From NCBI GenBank assembly GCA_019455065.1, contig JACFNC010000018.1:1-64000 (forward strand): a stretch of 64,000 nucleotides of DNA. The letters run 5' to 3'. The stretch's first letter is position 1; every line of letters begins with the position of its first letter. Shown here piece by piece: positions 20,197 to 28,725 of this stretch. The stretch is from Rhodospirillales bacterium (GTDB lineage: Bacteria; Pseudomonadota; Alphaproteobacteria; Rhodospirillales; Magnetospirillaceae). The notes beneath the pieces were generated by a model. It was not told where the DNA came from and did no database searches. It saw only the letters and a list, made by a program, of their open reading frames with translations. Position numbers and translations under genes: made by a program.

Positions 20197-20826
20197 TCAA
20201 TGTTCGCCGTGTGCGACCATCAGTCGCAACCCGTCGTCGGTTGCGGTGACCTCGATCCGACAGCCCAGCCGGTGTGCCAGCAGCCCCGCGTAGTAGGCCT
20301 GCGCACCGCGCGGGGTGAGGCCGTCGAGGCCCGCGGCGTTCAGCGCCTCCAGCGCTTCGCCGGCCATGACCCGCCCCGTCGCGGCGACCTCGATCGACCA
20401 TTGGCGGCCGCGGCGCAGTCGAACGTCGAGGCGGCCGCCGCGCGGCAGGGCATCGCGGGCGATCAAAAGCAGGTTGAGCACAAGCTTCGCCTGGTCGGGC
20501 GGCCACTCGCCCTCGCCTTCCTCCCACCATTCGAACTCTCCCGGCGCCGACGGCGACGGCCAGCCGGCCAGGAACTCCTCGGCGAGCCGGCGCAACGCCG
20601 CCGGGTTGGCGGGTGCGGTGGTCTTGCCGAAGGCGCGGCGATAATAGTTTAGATGACGTGCCGCCGTGGTGACGCTGGCCCCGAGCAGGGCGCCGATCTC
20701 GCCGCCCCCGCCCTCCTCTCCGAGCAACTCGACCCCCGCGGCGGCGCCGCCGATCGGCCCGGCAAGATCATGGCACAGCCGCGAACAGAGCAATTCGGCG
20801 AGCCGTAGCGTATCGTCTTCCGCCAT
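20197..20826 (-). CDS. chpT: Histidine phosphotransferase ChpT
   Basis: ChpT passes phosphate from the CckA hybrid kinase to CtrA and CpdR. This 209-residue protein has the expected dimerisation helix with LCSRLCHDLAGPIG, giving phospho-His at residue 19, and a degenerate HATPase-like C-terminal domain. A strong GGGGGAGG precedes the ATG at 20826, which is preferred over an upstream in-frame ATG. It lies just before cheA with a 113-base gap, so it may be expressed separately or with the che genes. CtrA is encoded nearby. CckA is not in the window. Confidence 0.88.
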   Translation of the reverse strand: MAEDDTLRLAELLCSRLCHDLAGPIGGAAAGVELLGEEGGGGEIGALLGASVTTAARHLNYYRRAFGKTTAPANPAALRRLAEEFLAGWPSPSAPGEFEWWEEGEGEWPPDQAKLVLNLLLIARDALPRGGRLDVRLRRGRQWSIEVAATGRVMAGEALEALNAAGLDGLTPRGAQAYYAGLLAHRLGCRIEVTATDDGLRLMVAHGEH

Positions 20827-20913
20827 CGAAGCCTCCCCCTGGAAATGCCGGCGAACGCCCCCAAGGTTAACAGCGCATCTCAAGATCGCTGAAGCCTCAA
20901 GAATGAGTGTCCC

Positions 20914-21114
20914 GTGACGTCCCGCTTAGTCCCCGGCGCCTTGGTCCGCCACCCCACGCGCCCCGACTGGGGCCTTGGGCAAGTGCAGTCGGCCATCGGT
21001 GACCGGGTGACGGTGAATTTCGAGCATTCCGGCAAGCGCACGATCAACGCCGAAGTCGTGGCGCTGGAGGTTGTCGAAGACGCCGAAGCTACCCGGTCGG
21101 GCGGCGGATGGTGA
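20914..21114 (+). CDS. DUF3553 small protein
   Basis: A 66-residue protein of the DUF3553 family, a small beta-rich domain found in many alphaproteobacteria. The core reads VRHPTRPDWGLGQVQS and VTVNFEHSGKR. From memory the family resembles part of the CarD/TRCF-like or helicase-associated barrels, but no function is established. The start is GTG at 20914. It diverges from chpT over 87 bases, which contain a GTTAAC half-site, and its 3' end overlaps the convergent DUF2478-DUF364 gene by 26 bases. Confidence 0.85.
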   Translation: MTSRLVPGALVRHPTRPDWGLGQVQSAIGDRVTVNFEHSGKRTINAEVVALEVVEDAEATRSGGGW

Positions 21115-22327
21115 CCTGACGGCCGTAGGGCTTGATGGTCTTGGCGGTGGCAGCTTCGCCCACCACCCGTGCCAATCCCTCGACGTCCTCGACCACGAAA
21201 CCCGAAAGCGCGTCGATGCCGTAGGAGAACAGCCGGGACGCCAGCGTGGCGCTGGGGCCGACCACGGTCACCCGCGCGCCCCGCGCCAGTTCGACCAGCC
21301 GCGGCAACGACCGGTTGGCCGCCGCCGATGCGGTAATCAGCACCGACTGTGCGCCGGGGATCAGGAACTCCGACGCCCACTCGGGATATTCCCCGTCCTT
21401 CGGCACGCGCTCGATAACCACCGCCCCGGGCAAGCGCTGGGCAACGTTGGGGAAGGCGCCGACCACCACCAGGCGGCCGGCGGCCGGGTCGACGTCGTCG
21501 AGGCCGTTGACCGCCTCGGCGTCAAGGTCGAAGCGGTTGTAATGGGCGTTGACCGCCGCCATGCCCACCGCCGTATCGAAGGCGTTCCAGGAGCGGAAGA
21601 GCAGCCCTGCCAGGTCGCGCAGGGGGCGGCCGCCGTAGGTTCCCGGCACCGGGCAGCAGCCGGGCATTTCGCGCGGCGGCGTCTGCGCCAGCCCGACGCC
21701 GTCTGGGCCCTCGACCAGGATCCAGTTGAGGCCGATCACCACGCGCCGCGCCACCCCTTCGCCAACGCCCCGCGCCAAGTCCTCGTACATCCTGTCGGCG
21801 CCCCACCAGCGCCACAGCGCGTCCGGCTCGGCCGGCAGCAGTTGGCAGTGGTTGCCGCAGAACCGCATCCATTCGGCCAGCACCGTCGTCGGCACGCTGG
21901 TAAGAACCGGCAGGCCCTCGGCCATCGCCGCCAGCATCTCGTCGGCAAGGCCGCGGCCGGTGCTTTCCAGGAGTGCGAATTTGTTGATCACGACGAGATC
22001 GGCCCGCGCCGCTATGGCGCGCCGCACGACCGCTGAGGCGTCGGCGACCGCGGAGGGGTCGACGGCACAGGCATCGCCGCCGGCCCCAGATCCGAGGGGC
22101 TGGCCGATAGGCACCGACTCGCCGGTGTCCAGGGCCACCAGTTCCATGCCGGTCTTGCGGCCGTCGCTGTCGCGGCTGGTGCGCTGGATCAACCCGCCCA
22201 CCCGCCACCCCCGAGCGGCGAGGTCGGCCGCAAAGGCGCCGAGCAACGTCTCGGCCGTCGAACCTGGCGCATAGACGACGGCGGCGGCGGGAACGTTGAA
22301 CGACCTTTTCGGAGGCAGCGGCAGCAT
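21089..22327 (-). CDS. DUF2478-DUF364 fusion protein (molybdenum-linked)
   Basis: This 412-residue protein appears to join two domains. Residues ~10-160 match DUF2478, an NTPase-like domain often beside molybdate uptake and ModE genes (AVVYAPGSTAETLLGAF, LVVINKFALLES). Residues ~175-410 match the DUF4213/DUF364 pair, predicted heavy-metal chelation with an enolase-like N-lobe and a Rossmann-like lobe (RLVVVGAFPNVAQ, SVLITASAAANRSL). ATG 22327 has GAAGAAGA upstream and is preferred to a longer frame. It diverges by 49 bases from a ModE-type regulator, with moaA next, so a role in molybdenum handling is inferred. Confidence 0.75.
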   Translation of the reverse strand: MLPLPPKRSFNVPAAAVVYAPGSTAETLLGAFAADLAARGWRVGGLIQRTSRDSDGRKTGMELVALDTGESVPIGQPLGSGAGGDACAVDPSAVADASAVVRRAIAARADLVVINKFALLESTGRGLADEMLAAMAEGLPVLTSVPTTVLAEWMRFCGNHCQLLPAEPDALWRWWGADRMYEDLARGVGEGVARRVVIGLNWILVEGPDGVGLAQTPPREMPGCCPVPGTYGGRPLRDLAGLLFRSWNAFDTAVGMAAVNAHYNRFDLDAEAVNGLDDVDPAAGRLVVVGAFPNVAQRLPGAVVIERVPKDGEYPEWASEFLIPGAQSVLITASAAANRSLPRLVELARGARVTVVGPSATLASRLFSYGIDALSGFVVEDVEGLARVVGEAATAKTIKPYGRQVTIRRPTG

Positions 22328-22376
22328 GGCATCTTCTTCGCCGGTTTGATCGAAAAATACAAGCGAGAGAAAAGGC

Positions 22377-22757
22377 GTGACACCACGGTCCGCACCCGCC
22401 ATCCGGCTGCTCATCGGCGCCGCCACCGCCCTTGGCCCCGGCAAGGTCGCGCTGCTGGAAGCCATCGGGCGCACCGGCTCGATTTCGGCGGCGGCGCGCG
22501 AACTCGGCATGAGCTACAGGCGCGCCTGGCTGCTGGTCGACACGATCAACGACCGTTTCACCGCCGAACTGGTCAGCACAGCCACCGGCGGCAAGGGCGG
22601 CGGCGGCGCCCGGCTGACCGCAACGGGCATCGAGGTGCTGCGGCGCTACCGCGCGATGGAAGCCAAGGCGCAGGCGTCGATCGCCCCCGACCTCGCCGAG
22701 TTCGCCGATTTCATGAAGGATGGCCCGACCATTCCGGCAAGTTCGGAAGAGGAATAG
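22377..22757 (+). CDS. ModE-type winged-helix regulator without TOBE domain
   Basis: A 126-residue transcription factor with only the N-terminal winged-helix of ModE. The recognition region reads TGSISAAARELGMSYRRAWLLV, a near-standard ModE/LysR-like helix-turn-helix, followed by the STATGGKGGGGARLT wing. The C-terminal TOBE molybdate-binding domains are missing, so it may sense molybdate through another protein or not at all. The start is GTG preceded by GAGAAAAGG. It diverges from the DUF2478-DUF364 gene and is followed by moaA, 108 bases away. Confidence 0.85.
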   Translation: MTPRSAPAIRLLIGAATALGPGKVALLEAIGRTGSISAAARELGMSYRRAWLLVDTINDRFTAELVSTATGGKGGGGARLTATGIEVLRRYRAMEAKAQASIAPDLAEFADFMKDGPTIPASSEEE

Positions 22758-22814
22758 CGGCCCCGCGGGTCCAGCCAATTTCCTTCTGGCGGCATCTTCC
22801 GGAGTCGCGCTAGG

Positions 22815-22827
22815 ATCGTTATATACT
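22815..22827 (+). promoter_or_regulatory. Candidate Mo-box half-site overlapping moaA -10
   Basis: ATCGTTATATA at 22815-22825 matches the ModE half-operator ATCGNTATATA at every defined base, 40 bases before moaA. The matching second half is not visible. The bases also supply TATACT (22822-22827), a good -10 element with no clear -35, so an ordinary weak promoter is the competing reading. Regulation by the adjacent ModE-type protein is inference. Confidence 0.45.
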
Positions 22828-22865
22828 GATGAACGCAACGCCCCGCCACTCGTAGGGACTTTGAG

Positions 22866-23855
22866 ATGATCGACCCCTTCGGCCGCAGGATCACCTATCT
22901 GCGCGTTTCGGTAACCGACCGCTGTGACCTGCGTTGCGTGTACTGCATGGCCGAGGACATGACCTTCCTGCCGAAGGCCGAGATTCTCAGCCTCGAGGAG
23001 TTGGAGCGGCTGTGCGGGGCGTTCATCCGCCTGGGCGTGCGCAAGATTCGCCTGACCGGCGGCGAGCCCCTCGTCCGCCGCAATATCATGAGCCTCATCA
23101 ACACCCTGGGGCGTGAGGTCGCCGACGGCGCCCTGGACGAACTGACGCTGACCACCAACGGCACCCAGCTCTCCAAACACGCCGCAGGGCTGGCAGCCGC
23201 AGGCGTGCGCCGCATCAATGTTTCCCTGGACACCCTGGACGCCGCGAAATTCAAGGCCATCACCCGCTGGGGCGACATGGCGAAGGTGCTGGACGGCCTG
23301 GCCGCCGCCAAGGACGCGGGGTTGGCGGTCAAGATCAACACGGTGGCGCTCAAGGGCGTCAACGAGGACGAGTTCGACCGCCTGGTCGAATGGTGCGGCG
23401 CCCAGGGTTTCGACCTGACCTTCATCGAGACCATGCCGATGGGCGACGTCGACGGCGACCGCACCGACCAGTACCTGCCGCTGTCGCTGGTGCGCCACCA
23501 TCTGGCGCAGCGCTGGACGCTGACCGACAGCGACCACCGCACCGGCGGCCCGGCGCGCTACGTCGACGTCGCCGAAACCGGGCGGCGGATCGGCTTCATC
23601 ACGCCGATGACCCACAATTTCTGCGAATCCTGCAACCGGGTGCGCATCACCTGCACCGGCACCCTCTACATGTGCCTGGGCCAGGACGACGCCGCCGACC
23701 TGCGCGCGCCCCTGCGCGCCAGCGAAGGCGACGAGACGCTCGCGCGCGCCATCGAGGCGGCCATCGCCCGCAAGCCTCAGGGCCACGATTTCATCATCGA
23801 CCGCCGACACAACAAGCCCACCATCGCGCGCCACATGAACGTGACGGGGGGATAG
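22866..23855 (+). CDS. moaA: GTP 3',8-cyclase MoaA
   Basis: MoaA is a radical-SAM enzyme that converts GTP to cyclic dehydro-GTP in the first step of molybdenum cofactor synthesis. The N-terminal cluster motif C20-x3-C24-x2-C27 (CDLRCVYC) binds SAM. The C-terminal cluster follows CxxC-x13-C (starting CESC). The protein ends in the conserved Gly-Gly. At 329 residues it is full length. No moaB, moaC, moaD or moaE follows, so the rest of the pathway is elsewhere. Confidence 0.97.
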   Translation: MIDPFGRRITYLRVSVTDRCDLRCVYCMAEDMTFLPKAEILSLEELERLCGAFIRLGVRKIRLTGGEPLVRRNIMSLINTLGREVADGALDELTLTTNGTQLSKHAAGLAAAGVRRINVSLDTLDAAKFKAITRWGDMAKVLDGLAAAKDAGLAVKINTVALKGVNEDEFDRLVEWCGAQGFDLTFIETMPMGDVDGDRTDQYLPLSLVRHHLAQRWTLTDSDHRTGGPARYVDVAETGRRIGFITPMTHNFCESCNRVRITCTGTLYMCLGQDDAADLRAPLRASEGDETLARAIEAAIARKPQGHDFIIDRRHNKPTIARHMNVTGG

Positions 23856-23979
23856 GCCCGGCACAAGTGTAGACTAGCGATGTTTTAGGTGATAGCGTGT
23901 GGTGCTGAGAAATGAAAATGAATCTGGGGTATTTCAGCCTGCTAGGTTTTGCTTAGTCTATATGCGTGGGAGTGCCATT

Positions 23980-24156
23980 ATGTCAGAAGAACTTAGGGAA
24001 CTTATCGAAAAGGCTCGCAGAGTACAGATGAGCGCCCAAGAGCGTGAGGAACAACGCAGAAGTTTTGCTTACGGAAACTCCAGAATTGAGAACGACCGAA
24101 TCACGCGGACGACCATCGACGAGCAGGCCGATCAGTTGAAGGCTTCCAATGGCTGA
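23980..24156 (+). CDS. Small Fic antitoxin-like protein
   Basis: A 58-residue charged protein directly upstream of and overlapping fic by 8 bases. It contains GNSRIEN near its middle, close to the class I Fic-inhibitory motif (S/T)xxxE(G/N). The Glu and following Asn are present but the S/T position holds Asn, with Ser one residue later. In class I systems the Glu blocks the gamma-phosphate position of ATP. The ATG at 23980 is preferred over 23899 because the longer form adds an unlikely N-terminus. Antitoxin function is inference from motif and operon layout. Confidence 0.7.
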   Translation: MSEELRELIEKARRVQMSAQEREEQRRSFAYGNSRIENDRITRTTIDEQADQLKASNG

Positions 24157-24835
24157 TGAGTCTGATCGGCATAGCAAAGCCGATTCAGCCGCCGTTATCA
24201 ACGATCCCGACGAACTAGCAAAGGCGGAGGCGTTAAATGCCCTCCGCCAATTTGACATGGTTTCGCAGATGATCGATGCACATCTGCAACCCGATCGCCC
24301 GTTCAACCTACGTCCCTCCATGATTATGTCTCTCCACCGTATAGCGTTGGAGGGGATTAATAGTTTTGCCGGAATTTACCGGCCTGCGGGAATCGAAATT
24401 GGGGGCAGTAAACACACACCCCCGAACGCCCATCTGGTTCCTTCTTTCGTTGAGGAAATGTGCGATTACGTTAATCAACAGTGGAGCGAGCGGAGTGCCC
24501 TCCATTTGGCTGCTTACGTGATGTGGAGGCTCAACTGGATCCATCCATTTAGTGATGGGAATAGGCGGACATCGAGGCTCATTTCCTATCTCGTGTTGTG
24601 CTTGCGGTTGGGCTACCGTCTTCCAGGAACCAACACGATTCCAGCCCAGATAGCCGAGAATAAGAAGCCCTATTACGAAGCCCTGGAGTTGGCGGACCTT
24701 GCCGCTGCGGAAGGACGCATCGACCTCTACAAGTTGGAGGAGTTGCTCGGCGACTACCTGAGCGTCCAACTGGTCGGGATATACAAGAATGCGCGCGGCG
24801 AGAACTGCGTTGGGCAAGCTGAAAAGCTTCATTAG
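24149..24835 (+). CDS. Fic-domain protein, variant GNRR motif
   Basis: Fic proteins modify target proteins, usually by AMPylation. The 228-residue product has the Fic motif HPFSDGNRRTSR at residues 132-143. The catalytic His and the Asp and Asn are kept, but the Gly of the canonical GNGR anion-binding nest is Arg (139). Phage P1 Doc has Lys at that place and is a kinase for EF-Tu. A flap-like region precedes (about 75-95). The pair with its overlapping antitoxin-like gene is less GC-rich than the flanking moaA and nadK, suggesting horizontal acquisition. Confidence 0.88.
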   Translation: MADESDRHSKADSAAVINDPDELAKAEALNALRQFDMVSQMIDAHLQPDRPFNLRPSMIMSLHRIALEGINSFAGIYRPAGIEIGGSKHTPPNAHLVPSFVEEMCDYVNQQWSERSALHLAAYVMWRLNWIHPFSDGNRRTSRLISYLVLCLRLGYRLPGTNTIPAQIAENKKPYYEALELADLAAAEGRIDLYKLEELLGDYLSVQLVGIYKNARGENCVGQAEKLH

Positions 24836-24856
24836 GCCACTCTTATCCTGACCTCA

Positions 24857-24885
24857 CTGACAACCCCGCCGGGCCCGGCTATACT
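24857..24885 (+). promoter_or_regulatory. Probable nadK promoter
   Basis: CTGACA (24857-24862) and TATACT (24880-24885) are separated by 17 bases, a good housekeeping-type promoter. Transcription would begin about 22 bases before the nadK ATG. The spacer is the very GC-rich sequence after the Fic gene, so nadK looks independently expressed. Confidence 0.6.
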
Positions 24886-24914
24886 GCGCGTTCCCGTTCC
24901 GCCCGGACCCAGCC

Positions 24915-25682
24915 ATGGCCCTCGACAAGATCTGCTTCCTCGCCGCCGACGGCGAGGCCGCCCAGACCGCCCTCAACCGCCTGCGCCACCGCTACGGCCA
25001 CGCGCCGGCCGAGCGGGCCGAGGTGATCGTGGCGCTGGGCGGCGACGGCTTCATGCTGGAGACGCTGCACCGGCACATCGAGCGGCGGCTGCCGATCTAC
25101 GGCATGAACCGCGGCACCGTGGGCTTCCTGATGAACGTCTACCGCGAGGAGGATTTGCCGGCGCGCCTTGCCGACGCCCAGGCGGTTCGCCTGCACCCCT
25201 TGCGGATGACGGCGCGCACCCTGGACGGCGCGACCCACGAGGCGCTGGCGATCAACGAGGTGTCGCTGCTGCGTGAATCGCGCCAGGCCGCGAAAATCCG
25301 CATCCGCATCGACGGCAAGGTGCGGCTCGAAGAGCTGGTCTGCGACGGCATCCTGGTCGCCACCCCGGCCGGCAGCACCGCCTACAACCTCTCGGCACAC
25401 GGTCCGATCCTGCCCATGGGCTCGAACATCCTGGCGCTGACGCCGATCAGCGCTTTCCGCCCGCGCCGCTGGCGCGGCGCCCTGCTGTCGCATACCGCCC
25501 GGGTCAACTTCGAAATCCTGGAGAGCGACAAGCGGCCGGTGAGCGCCGTCGCCGACTACACCGAGGTGCGCGACGTTGCCGCGGTCGAGGTGCGCGAGGA
25601 CCGCGACATCGGTCTCACACTGCTCTTCGATCCCGAGCACAATCTCGAGGAACGCATCATCGCCGAACAGTTCCTGCCGTGA
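24915..25682 (+). CDS. nadK: NAD kinase
   Basis: NAD kinase phosphorylates NAD to NADP. The GGDG motif is at residues 42-45 and the conserved [10 protein letters not shown] follows near 75. The second NAD-kinase motif [10 protein letters not shown] is near residue 155. At 255 residues it is of the compact alphaproteobacterial type. The downstream membrane-protein gene overlaps its stop by 4 bases. Confidence 0.96.
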   Translation: MALDKICFLAADGEAAQTALNRLRHRYGHAPAERAEVIVALGGDGFMLETLHRHIERRLPIYGMNRGTVGFLMNVYREEDLPARLADAQAVRLHPLRMTARTLDGATHEALAINEVSLLRESRQAAKIRIRIDGKVRLEELVCDGILVATPAGSTAYNLSAHGPILPMGSNILALTPISAFRPRRWRGALLSHTARVNFEILESDKRPVSAVADYTEVRDVAAVEVREDRDIGLTLLFDPEHNLEERIIAEQFLP

Positions 25683-26755
25683 CGATCGGGCAGCGGCTGC
25701 TTCGCTGGTCCTTGGCGCTTGCCCTGGGGGCGGGCGGCGGCGCCGCCTTCTGGTCGTTGTCGCTGCCGCTGCCGTGGATGCTGGGGGCGATGATGGCGAC
25801 CACGGCGGGGGCACTGGCCGGGTTGCCGATGGCCGTTCCCGCCCCCCTGCGCACCGTGATGCTTTCGGTACTCGGCGTCATGCTGGGCAGTTCGATCACG
25901 CCGCAGGTGCTCTCCGACGCCGCGCGATGGCCGATCACTTTGGCGGGCATGGCGATTTATCTGGCGAGCGGGATGGCCCTCGTCATGGGGTATTTCCGCA
26001 GGGTGGCGGGATACGGCCCGGTCACGGCCTATTTCGCGGCCGCTCCCGGCGGGCTCAACGAGATGGTGATGCTGGGCGCGGCAAAGGGCGGCGACGCGCC
26101 GATCATCGCCCTCAACCACACCCTGCGCATCCTGCTCATCGTGTTCACCGTGCCGACCGCCTTCCGACTGTTCGGCGGCTATGAAGGCGGGGGCGCGCTG
26201 TCCTTCGCCCGCCTCGTCGACCTCTCCTTGGCCGACGCGCTGATCCTGGCGGCAGCCGCCGCCGGCGGCAGCGTCGGCGGACGGCTGCTCAGGTTGCCCG
26301 CCCACCATCTGGTCGGCCCCATGCTGGCCAGCGCCGCCGTTCATTTGACCGGCCTCACCGCGTTGCCGCCGCCGGCCGAGGTGGTGTCGACCGCCCAGGT
26401 CGTACTGGGCGCCGCCATCGGCTCCCGCTTCGCCGGCGAGCCCCTGGCGCGCCTGGGCAAGAGCGTGCTGACCGCGGCGGGCGCGACCTTCATCCTGGTG
26501 GCCCTGAGCCTGGCGTTCACCGCTGGCCTTGCACCGGTGGCCGGAATGTCGATGGCGGCGCTGCTGCTGGCGTTCGTTCCCGGAGGGCTGGCGGAAATGT
26601 CGCTGGTGGCGATCGCGCTGGGCGTCGATGTTGCCTTCGTCGCCGTACACCACATCAGCCGCGTGCTGCTGGTGGTGATGCTTGCCCCGCTGGCCTTCCG
26701 CGCATGGCACCGAGGCGACCTTGGGAACAAGCCCGGGGGTGACCGCGCCGACTAA
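25679..26755 (+). CDS. AbrB-family membrane protein
   Basis: A 358-residue, highly hydrophobic protein of the AbrB membrane family (PF05145-like; often mislabelled ammonia monooxygenase or AbrB regulator). It is built of two similar halves, each with about five to six membrane segments. The repeated [16 protein letters not shown] and [14 protein letters not shown] motifs mark the two halves. Substrate is unknown. The GTG start overlaps the nadK stop. It converges on accA. Confidence 0.85.
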   Translation: MTIGQRLLRWSLALALGAGGGAAFWSLSLPLPWMLGAMMATTAGALAGLPMAVPAPLRTVMLSVLGVMLGSSITPQVLSDAARWPITLAGMAIYLASGMALVMGYFRRVAGYGPVTAYFAAAPGGLNEMVMLGAAKGGDAPIIALNHTLRILLIVFTVPTAFRLFGGYEGGGALSFARLVDLSLADALILAAAAAGGSVGGRLLRLPAHHLVGPMLASAAVHLTGLTALPPPAEVVSTAQVVLGAAIGSRFAGEPLARLGKSVLTAAGATFILVALSLAFTAGLAPVAGMSMAALLLAFVPGGLAEMSLVAIALGVDVAFVAVHHISRVLLVVMLAPLAFRAWHRGDLGNKPGGDRAD

Positions 26756-26768
26756 GGGCGCGAGCCGG

Positions 26769-27722
26769 TCAGTACAGGCCGGTCTTGCCCATTTCCAGGA
26801 ACTTCTCGCGCCGCCGGGCGCGCAGCACGCCGCCGTCGAGACCGCGCAGTTCCTCCAGCGACCGCGCCACCGCGTCGCCGAGGGCCGCCATGGCGAGGTC
26901 GGGGGCGCGGTGGGCGCCGCCGAGTGGCTCGGGAATGATGCCGTCGATGACGCCGAGCTTGTAGAGATCCTGCGCCGTCAGCCGCAACGCCTCGGCGGCG
27001 TCCTTGGCGGCCTCGCCGCTGCGCCACAGGATCGACGCGCATCCTTCGGGGCTGATCACCGAGTAGATCGCATGCTCCATCATCAGCACGGTGTTGCCGG
27101 CGGCAAGCGCGATGGCGCCCCCCGATCCGCCCTCGCCGATGACCACGCTGATCAGCGGCACGCGCAGATCGAGACAGGTTTCGATGCTGCGCGCGATCGC
27201 TTCGGCTTGGCCGCGCGCCTCGGCGTCGACCCCGGGGTAGGCGCCCGCGGTATCGACCAGGGTAATGACCGGCAGGCCGAAGCGGTCGGCCATGCGCATC
27301 AGGCGCTTGGCCTTGCGATAGCCCTCGGGCCGAGCCATGCCGAAATTGTGCTTCACACGCGATTCGGTGTCGTGGCCCTTTTCGTGGCCAATGACCATGC
27401 AGGAATGGCCGCGGAACCTTCCCAGCCCGCCGATGATGGCGCGGTCCTCGGCGAAGGCCCGGTCGCCCGCCAGGGGAGTGAATTCCTCGACCAGGGCGTT
27501 CACGTAGTCGAGGAAGTGCGGCCGGTCCGGATGGCGGGCCACCTGCGTCTTCTGCCAGGGCGTGAGCTTGGCGTAGGTCGCCCGCAGAAGCTTGTCGACC
27601 TTGGCCTGCAACCGGCCGACCTCGTCGGCGATGTTGAGGTCGTCGGTATCCGACAGATGCCGCAATTCCTCGATCTTGCCTTCGAGTTCGGCGATGGGCT
27701 TTTCGAAATCGAGGAAGTTCAT
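26769..27722 (-). CDS. accA: Acetyl-CoA carboxylase carboxyltransferase subunit alpha
   Basis: AccA forms with AccD the carboxyltransferase that makes malonyl-CoA for fatty acid synthesis. The 317-residue protein starts [10 protein letters not shown], typical of the family, and contains the carboxyltransferase core with [18 protein letters not shown] and GEGGSGGA. It is full length and monocistronic here, between a convergent membrane-protein gene and a lipoprotein gene on the same strand. Confidence 0.97.
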   Translation of the reverse strand: MNFLDFEKPIAELEGKIEELRHLSDTDDLNIADEVGRLQAKVDKLLRATYAKLTPWQKTQVARHPDRPHFLDYVNALVEEFTPLAGDRAFAEDRAIIGGLGRFRGHSCMVIGHEKGHDTESRVKHNFGMARPEGYRKAKRLMRMADRFGLPVITLVDTAGAYPGVDAEARGQAEAIARSIETCLDLRVPLISVVIGEGGSGGAIALAAGNTVLMMEHAIYSVISPEGCASILWRSGEAAKDAAEALRLTAQDLYKLGVIDGIIPEPLGGAHRAPDLAMAALGDAVARSLEELRGLDGGVLRARRREKFLEMGKTGLY

Positions 27723-27819
27723 GGTGCTGTGACGGGCCGGCTAGGGAGTCGTGCCTCTATCACGGAACGGCTGGCCGTACAACCCTCTGAGCGGCCAGAA
27801 CCCCGACCGGCACCACGCG

Positions 27820-28140
27820 TCAACGCGGCGGCGGCAACTCTTCCACGGTGATGCGCTCGCGCCGGGGCGGCATGGCCACGGGCGGCGGCGCCGAAGGCTC
27901 GGCCTCCACGGCGACGGGGGTCGGCGCGGCGGCCGGAACGGCCTGTGGCGCGGGACCTGCCGCGGGGCGAGAGGGCGACTCGTTGTAATGCTGGACCGCC
28001 TTCACCCCGTAGGCGATGGCGTCGGGCACACCGCAGGCGGCGAGAAAGGCGGTCGATGCGAGGACTGCGATGCTGGTCAGCGGCTTAGGCAATGCACACC
28101 CACTTGTCGGTCGGCGCGGCCACACTCGGCCATCGCTCAT
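27820..28140 (-). CDS. Small proline-rich lipoprotein
   Basis: A predicted lipoprotein of unknown function. A hydrophobic signal segment ends in the lipobox LAAC. The mature part is short, with a Pro/Ala-rich tail. The start is uncertain: ATG at 28140 gives 106 residues, while a TTG at 28092 gives a more normal signal peptide (LPKPLTS before the hydrophobic core). It lies upstream of accA on the same strand with a 97-base gap. Confidence 0.6.
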   Translation of the reverse strand: MSDGRVWPRRPTSGCALPKPLTSIAVLASTAFLAACGVPDAIAYGVKAVQHYNESPSRPAAGPAPQAVPAAAPTPVAVEAEPSAPPPVAMPPRRERITVEELPPPR

Positions 28141-28155
28141 GTTGGAAACCCCGCT

Positions 28156-28241
28156 CCCGCGGCGAAGCTACCTTCGCCGCGGGACCGAGGCAAGCGGGCG
28201 ACGGAAGCAGCGGCCGGCCGGGAGGCATGGCCGGCCGCTGC
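28156..28241. terminator. Two strong GC hairpins after the PepSY gene
   Basis: Two perfect stem-loops lie back to back. The first has 12-base arms CCCGCGGCGAAG/CTTCGCCGCGGG at 28156-28183. The second has 13-base arms GCAGCGGCCGGCC/GGCCGGCCGCTGC at 28207-28241, 8 bases beyond the PepSY stop. Neither has a clean T-tract, so they may act as mRNA 3'-end stems or as pause/termination structures. Confidence 0.5.
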
Positions 28242-28248
28242 CACGGTG

Positions 28249-28725
28249 TCAGCGATGCTCCCGGGTGCGAACCGCCCCGGTTTCGGCATCCACCGTGAAC
28301 TTCGCCGCCACCCCGGCATCGTCGCGCGCGACGACGCGCCACACACCGTCGCGATGCTTGAACTTCACCACATCCCAGTGCCCTTCCATAGCCACCGCCT
28401 GAATTGCATCGGCTGCGCCGATCTTTGGAGCGGGAGACCGGTCCGCGCGCCGCCGGTCGGAGTCGGTGGCCGGCCGAGCTTCCCCGGTGCGCGCATCCAC
28501 AGCGACCTTGACGAGCGCCCCGTCCGGCCGCCGCAGGCGCGCCTCGTAGGCGCCGTCCTCGAACTCCAGGCCGCGCAGGTCGTGGCCTTCGCCGACCAGT
28601 TGATACGCGACATAGGTTGGCGGCAGCGCGTCGGCGGGCACCTTGTCAGAGGCCTGCAGGGCCAACGGGGCAATCGCGATACCGATCGCGGAGGCGGCGG
28701 CGAGCGTGATGGCTGTCTTTTTCAT
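28249..28725 (-). CDS. Periplasmic PepSY-domain protein
   Basis: A 158-residue exported protein with a signal peptide (MKKTAITLAAASAIGIAIA...) and two PepSY-like repeats: one with LRGLEFEDGAYEARLRR and VDARTGEARP, a second with WDVVKFKHRDGVWRVV and VDAETGAVRT. PepSY proteins sit outside the membrane and often accompany OmpR-type two-component systems or redox proteins. ATG 28725 has GGAG at good spacing and is preferred over 28764. It diverges from a dihaem cytochrome gene across a repeat-rich region. Confidence 0.85.
   Translation of the reverse strand: MKKTAITLAAASAIGIAIAPLALQASDKVPADALPPTYVAYQLVGEGHDLRGLEFEDGAYEARLRRPDGALVKVAVDARTGEARPATDSDRRRADRSPAPKIGAADAIQAVAMEGHWDVVKFKHRDGVWRVVARDDAGVAAKFTVDAETGAVRTREHR

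Noticed and set aside
20866-20871. GTTAAC as a full CtrA site upstream of chpT
   Set aside because: Only a half-site; no second TTAA at the proper distance on either side.
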